Of a DNA stretch of 14,815 nt, positions 12,178-14,815 are shown one piece after another. Source of the stretch: an uncultured Bacillus sp. (lineage in GTDB: Bacteria; Bacillota; Bacilli; Bacillales; DSM-1321); NCBI GenBank assembly GCA_934215995.1, contig CAKQBC010000024.1, positions 1 through 14,815 on the forward strand. The letters run 5' to 3'. A program made the position numbers and the translations under genes. The notes below the pieces were generated by a model. The model made no database searches, was not told where the DNA came from, and worked only from the letters and a program-made list of their open reading frames with translations. Position 1 is the stretch's first letter; every line of letters begins with the position of its first letter.

Positions 12178-12696
12178 ATGAGTGTAATGAATGGTAATTG
12201 GAAAACAAATCCGATAGTGGGCAGCATATTTTCTGTTCTGAGAATTTGGTTGGGCATACAATGGATCCTTGGCGGATGGCATAAGGTAGTTGATGGGTTT
12301 GATGCATCAGGGTTCCTGCACGGATCTCTTGCGAAAGCCACCGGCGATCATCCGGCTGTTCAATCTTGGTATGCGGCTTTCCTGGAAAGCTTCGCACTGC
12401 CTAATGTGGAATTATTCAATATCTTAGTACCTTGGGGAGAGCTTTTGGTGGGAATCGGGCTTGTCCTAGGACTGGCTACTATGCCGGCCCTGATTGCAGG
12501 GGCATTCATGAACCTGAACTTCCTTCTTGCAGGTACCGTCAGCACAAATCCAGTCCTTTATACAGTGGCAGTCATCCTTCTGTTTGGAGGAAGCGCAGCC
12601 TATTATATCGGATTGGACAGAGTCGCACTTCCTTACTTGAAAAACCATTTAGGCAAAGGGAGAGGAAAAGGCCAAATCAGCGTTAAACCTGCATAA
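12178..12696 (+). CDS. DoxX family membrane protein
   Basis: The product is a four-helix DoxX/DoxD-type membrane protein of about 172 residues. Hydrophobic segments lie at about 12-32 (with the family GGWHKV after it), 75-98 (ending LGLAT), 99-116 (GAFMNLNFLLAG) and 122-144, followed by a basic tail. Conserved features include WY-x-x-FL, LVPWGELLVGIGLVLG and the GTVSTNP turn. DoxX proteins are linked to quinone/thiol redox chemistry: the DoxD subunit of thiosulfate:quinone oxidoreductase in archaea, and CatD/MhqP in B. subtilis quinone stress. The exact role here is unknown. I prefer the ATG at 12178, 8-10 bases after AAAGGA; the ATG at 12172 is too close, and the one at 12187 (after GATGGAG) is also possible. 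A Rex-like site immediately upstream suggests control by the NADH/NAD ratio. Confidence 0.85.
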   Translation: MSVMNGNWKTNPIVGSIFSVLRIWLGIQWILGGWHKVVDGFDASGFLHGSLAKATGDHPAVQSWYAAFLESFALPNVELFNILVPWGELLVGIGLVLGLATMPALIAGAFMNLNFLLAGTVSTNPVLYTVAVILLFGGSAAYYIGLDRVALPYLKNHLGKGRGKGQISVKPA

Positions 12697-12712
12697 GGTT
12701 TCATAATAGATC

Positions 12713-12746
12713 AGAAAACCGGGGGCTCTTAGCCATCCGGTTTTCT
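12713..12746. terminator. Bidirectional terminator between DoxX and the exporter remnant
   Basis: AGAAAACCGG (12713-12722) pairs with CCGGTTTTCT (12737-12746), and GGCT (12724-12727) with AGCC (12731-12734) inside it. The T-rich outer right arm and A-rich left arm serve both converging genes. Confidence 0.85.
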
Positions 12747-12763
12747 TATGGTCTAGGGGTAAA

Positions 12764-13189
12764 TTATGCCGCTTCGGATGATTGCTCCGGATTGTTCTTT
12801 TTTGATGGAAAGAAAAGGACAAGGAAAAATGAAATAACCGCTAACAGGGTCATAAAATAATAGGCGTCACCAGAACCAAGCATATAAGCAAGGGATTGGA
12901 CCGTCTCAGGTGTTGAATCCGGTGTCTCCTTCATCAATGCTTCCGCATGGGAGGAGGATTGCGTTGTAAAAACGGTGATTACCACAGCTGTGCCGATTGC
13001 TCCCGCAATTTGGCGGATGGTATTATTCACTGCTGTTCCGTGTGTCACGAGCGTTTTCGGCAAGGCATTCAAGCCTGCTGTATTAAGGGGCATCGTAATA
13101 CAGCTGAAACCGATTCGCAGGAAAATGGTCCGAACCATCAAGAACGTAAAGGAAGTGGTTTCCGTTAAATCTGTAACAACCCACTGGGT
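12764..13189 (-). pseudogene. C-terminal remnant of a DHA2 family (EmrB/QacA/LmrB-like) drug exporter
   Basis: About 141 codons read as the end of a 14-helix major-facilitator drug exporter. The sequence includes TFLMVRTIFLRIGFSC, then MPLNTAGLNALPKTLVTHG and AVNNTIRQIAGAIGTAVVITVF, which are typical of the last helices of LmrB-type DHA2 transporters, then a final helix AYYFMTLLAVISFFLVLFF and a charged tail. Family members have about 470-500 residues, so roughly the first 340 are missing. Reading upstream, the frame stays exporter-like through VVTDLTETTSFTFL and then meets a TAG at 13190-13192. No start codon with a ribosome binding site is present (the first candidates are internal). I read this as a deletion remnant, not a short gene. 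Confidence 0.85.
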
Positions 13190-13205
13190 CTAAAGGGCAG
13201 TTTTT

Positions 13206-13247
13206 ACCCGCAACAGGCAAATGTATTTTTGTCTCTTGCGGGTTTTT
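13206..13247 (+). terminator. Orphan plus-strand terminator
   Basis: ACCCGCAA (13206-13213) pairs with TTGCGGGT (13236-13243), followed by T through 13247. In this orientation it terminates plus-strand transcripts, yet the nearest upstream sequence is the minus-strand exporter remnant. It is probably left from a deleted plus-strand gene. Confidence 0.6.
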
Positions 13248-13280
13248 CTATGGGCAGGATGGTTGTTTAATGGACAGACA

Positions 13281-13319
13281 ATAGGTCCAAATCCGGTGCG
13301 TAACCGAATCTGGACCTAT
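13281..13319 (-). terminator. Long hairpin downstream of yfhE
   Basis: ATAGGTCCAAATCCGGT (13281-13297) and ACCGAATCTGGACCTAT (13303-13319) form a 17-bp stem with a 5-base loop. In the minus-strand RNA the two non-Watson-Crick positions are G-U wobbles; in the plus-strand RNA they would be A-C mismatches. This favours a 3' structure for the yfhE transcript, 48 bases after its stop. There is no U-run, so it may protect the 3' end rather than terminate. Confidence 0.5.
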
Positions 13320-13366
13320 GGATGAGGATGCTTGCAATGGAGGAAGGCGACAAGCCAACCCCTGCC

Positions 13367-13489
13367 TTATGAATTGTTTCTTGATTTCTTTCCGAACATG
13401 CGGTCAGCTTTCCTGAATTCTTTGCCATATAGGATTTCCTGCATGTTAGTCATCCTGTTTTTTGCTTGTTCCCGTTTTTTCTTATCCAT
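13367..13489 (-). CDS. yfhE: Small YfhE family protein
   Basis: The 40-residue product begins MDKKKREQAKNRMTNMQEIL and continues YGKEFRKADR, which follows the short, basic YfhE family of Bacillaceae (about 36-40 residues, with the conserved TxxQEVLYxxEFKxADR core). The ATG at 13489 has GGAGG eight bases upstream. It lies 64 bp downstream of yfhF on the same strand, and recX is divergent beyond that, the same neighbourhood as in B. subtilis. Its function is unknown. There are no membrane segments, and the high Lys/Arg content suggests a soluble, perhaps nucleic-acid-associated or spore/stress peptide, though that is only inference. Confidence 0.85.
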   Translation of the reverse strand: MDKKKREQAKNRMTNMQEILYGKEFRKADRMFGKKSRNNS

Positions 13490-13502
13490 CGTTTTCCTCC
13501 TT

Positions 13503-13527
13503 AAAATGGTTCTTAGTACCATTTTTT
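13503..13527 (-). terminator. Hairpin between yfhF and yfhE
   Basis: AAAATGGT (13503-13510) pairs with ACCATTTT (13518-13525), loop 7. On the minus strand it lies between the yfhF stop and the yfhE ribosome binding site, only two bases before the latter. It is AU-rich, so a partial terminator at best; it could also influence yfhE translation. Confidence 0.4.
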
Positions 13528-13553
13528 CCGTAAACAAAGGAAACATACAGAAA

Positions 13554-14456
13554 TTAACGGAAAATATTGTCGAGAGCTTGATCGAGCCCGGGGTAGGAAA
13601 ACTGGTAGCCTGCTTTCAACAGCTTGGATGGAAATACTTTCTGCCCTTGCAGGATAAGGATGCTCATCTCTCCTAACGCTGCCTTCAACATAAAGGAGGG
13701 AACCGGCATCCAATGGGGGCGGTGCAATGCTTTCCCGATTGCTTTCCCCATTCGGGACATAGTGGCGGGGCTTGGGGCAGTGAAATTGACCGGCCCTTTC
13801 ATATCTTCTTGTTCCATGCAAAAAATAGCCGCCCGTGCTACATCCTCAATGTGGATCCACGATAGCCATTGCTCCCCGGAGCCGATTGTTCCCCCTGCGA
13901 AAAGCTTATACGGAAGTGCCATCCGGGGCAAAGCGCCTTCCTCTTTGCCCAAAATCACCCCGAACCGCATGTAAACAGTCCGGATGCCCTCCATTTCGCT
14001 TTCGGCTGCTGCTTCCCATATGGTGACCGTTTCAGAAAGGAAATCAGAAGGATCGATTCTATTGGATTCATCAAAGCTGTCTGTCAAAGAGGTTCCATAA
14101 TAGCCGATTGCACTTGCATTCAGGACAACCTTCGGCTTTCTCTTCAGTTTTTTCAGAATGCGGACCATTTCATGTGCTGCAGTAATCCGGCTTTCTTTAA
14201 TCTGTTCTTTCCGCTTTTTTGTCCATCTGCCGCTGTTCAGGGATTCTCCGGCCAAATTAATGAAGCAATCGATTCCGTCCAATTCTGTCTCAGGTGTGTC
14301 TCCATCATTCAGCCATTGTACATACGTAACCCCCGGGCTCTTCTGTTTAGTTCCCGTCTCCCTGGTCAGAATGCAGACCTCATGCCCTTTTTGCAGAAGG
14401 TGTGATGTTATTTCTTTCCCGACAAACCCGCTTCCTCCAGCTATCGCGATTTTCAT
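13554..14456 (-). CDS. yfhF: YfhF, TIGR01777 family NAD(P)-dependent epimerase/oxidoreductase
   Basis: This 300-residue protein is an atypical extended short-chain dehydrogenase (SDR39U1-like, TIGR01777). The N-terminal Rossmann motif is AGGSGFVG at about 6-13. Further family marks are CFINLAGESLNSGRWT, then NASAIGYYG, WEAAAE with YMRFGVILG, the WLSWIHIEDVARA stretch and a C-terminal helical part with LLKAGYQFSYP. The usual length is about 295-305. Its substrate is unknown. The ATG at 14456 is preferred: GGGG lies six bases before it, whereas the ATG at 14462 directly abuts that site. A TATAAT (14497-14492, minus strand) about 36 bases upstream is a candidate -10 with a weak -35. Gene order yfhE-yfhF-recX matches the B. 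subtilis yfh region. Confidence 0.92.
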   Translation of the reverse strand: MKIAIAGGSGFVGKEITSHLLQKGHEVCILTRETGTKQKSPGVTYVQWLNDGDTPETELDGIDCFINLAGESLNSGRWTKKRKEQIKESRITAAHEMVRILKKLKRKPKVVLNASAIGYYGTSLTDSFDESNRIDPSDFLSETVTIWEAAAESEMEGIRTVYMRFGVILGKEEGALPRMALPYKLFAGGTIGSGEQWLSWIHIEDVARAAIFCMEQEDMKGPVNFTAPSPATMSRMGKAIGKALHRPHWMPVPSFMLKAALGEMSILILQGQKVFPSKLLKAGYQFSYPGLDQALDNIFR

Positions 14457-14574
14457 GCGCATCCCCTTCCTTGTTACGTTCCATTTTTACCATTATAAAG
14501 CAGCTGGCTGAATTTTTCTTTTCCAGTAGGACGCTTTTCGGAAAAATATGCTACAGTAGGAGAAGAGGTGACGA

Positions 14575-14815
14575 ATGGTGACAGTGATTACGAAGATTTC
14601 AGTCGGCAAAAAGAATAAAAGCCGCTATAACATATTCATTGATAAAGGCAACGGGGAAGAGTTCGGCTTCAGTGTCGGGGAAGATGTCCTTATTAAGATG
14701 GACCTGAAAAAAGGCAAGGAACTTGATGAACTGGACATGATTGAAATTGCCTTTCAGGATGATATCCAAAAAGCGTATTCCTTGTCTCTTTTGTATTTGT
14801 CACACCGTATGAGAT
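14575..14815 (+). CDS. recX: Regulatory protein RecX (3' part beyond the window)
   Basis: The first 80 residues (MVTVITKISVGKKNKSRYNI and onward) include a FSVGEDVLIKMDLKKGKELD stretch and end in AYSLSLLYLSHRMR. They match the N terminus of Bacillus RecX (YfhG), including the DVL-x-K-x-DLKKGKELDE signature and the start of the first three-helix repeat with LSHRMR. RecX modulates RecA filaments; in B. subtilis the gene is next to yfhF. The ATG at 14575 has GAGGTG about five bases upstream, a tight but usable site. It is divergent from yfhF, and the roughly 118-bp gap shows no clear -35/-10 for recX. The frame is open to the window end. Confidence 0.92.
   Translation, partial: MVTVITKISVGKKNKSRYNIFIDKGNGEEFGFSVGEDVLIKMDLKKGKELDELDMIEIAFQDDIQKAYSLSLLYLSHRMR

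Noticed and set aside
11939..12397. Minus-strand 152-codon frame across the DoxX leader and gene
   Set aside because: It runs antisense to DoxX and its operator; composition is not protein-like and no ribosome binding site precedes it.

Overview
The window looks like chromosomal DNA of a low-to-moderate GC, endospore-forming member of the Bacillaceae. The reasons are strong Gram-positive ribosome binding sites with frequent TTG/GTG starts, a des-desK-desR cold-response module, two CotB-type spore coat proteins, CcpA (cre) and Rex operator-like sites, and a yfhE / yfhF / recX block arranged as in Bacillus subtilis. I see no prophage, insertion sequence, CRISPR array, tRNA or rRNA.

Left part (1-3266, minus strand). 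A catabolic-looking operon reads leftwards: a GntR/HutC regulator, an iron-type alcohol dehydrogenase, and a thiamine-diphosphate enzyme of the acetolactate synthase superfamily that runs off the left edge. Its promoter near 2790 has a perfect TATAAT and 17-bp spacing, and a cre-like sequence fills the spacer; a second cre-like palindrome lies at the gntR-dehydrogenase junction. A small three-helix membrane protein of unknown role lies upstream.

Middle (3267-8220, plus strand). An AraC-type regulator with a GyrI-like effector domain is followed by a 137-residue membrane protein that looks like an isolated voltage-sensor domain: four segments, an FxxE motif in S2, eight lysines at exact three-residue spacing in S4, and no pore. 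Its ribosome binding site is partly folded into a strong hairpin. Then comes the des-desK-desR module: a membrane fatty-acid desaturase behind an activator-type promoter, and the thermosensor kinase and response regulator that should control it. A weak terminator-like hairpin separates des from desKR.

Coat region (8221-9980, plus strand). Two genes encode proteins built of the repeated module seen in CotB. The first carries RGGPES motifs and an Arg/Gly/Glu/Ser/Asn tail made from a 42-bp tandem repeat.

Right part (9981-14815). A RocB-like M20 peptidase (minus) is followed by a 534-bp intergenic region holding a cluster of seven DnaA-box-like 9-mers and the leader of a DoxX gene. That leader has a near-consensus Rex operator and a start-stop codon pair behind a good ribosome binding site. 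Beyond DoxX lies the C-terminal remnant of a 14-helix DHA2 drug exporter, with an orphan terminator at the break. Then come yfhE and yfhF (minus) and the 5' part of recX (plus).

Functional calls rest on motifs read by eye and on remembered families; no database search was run.
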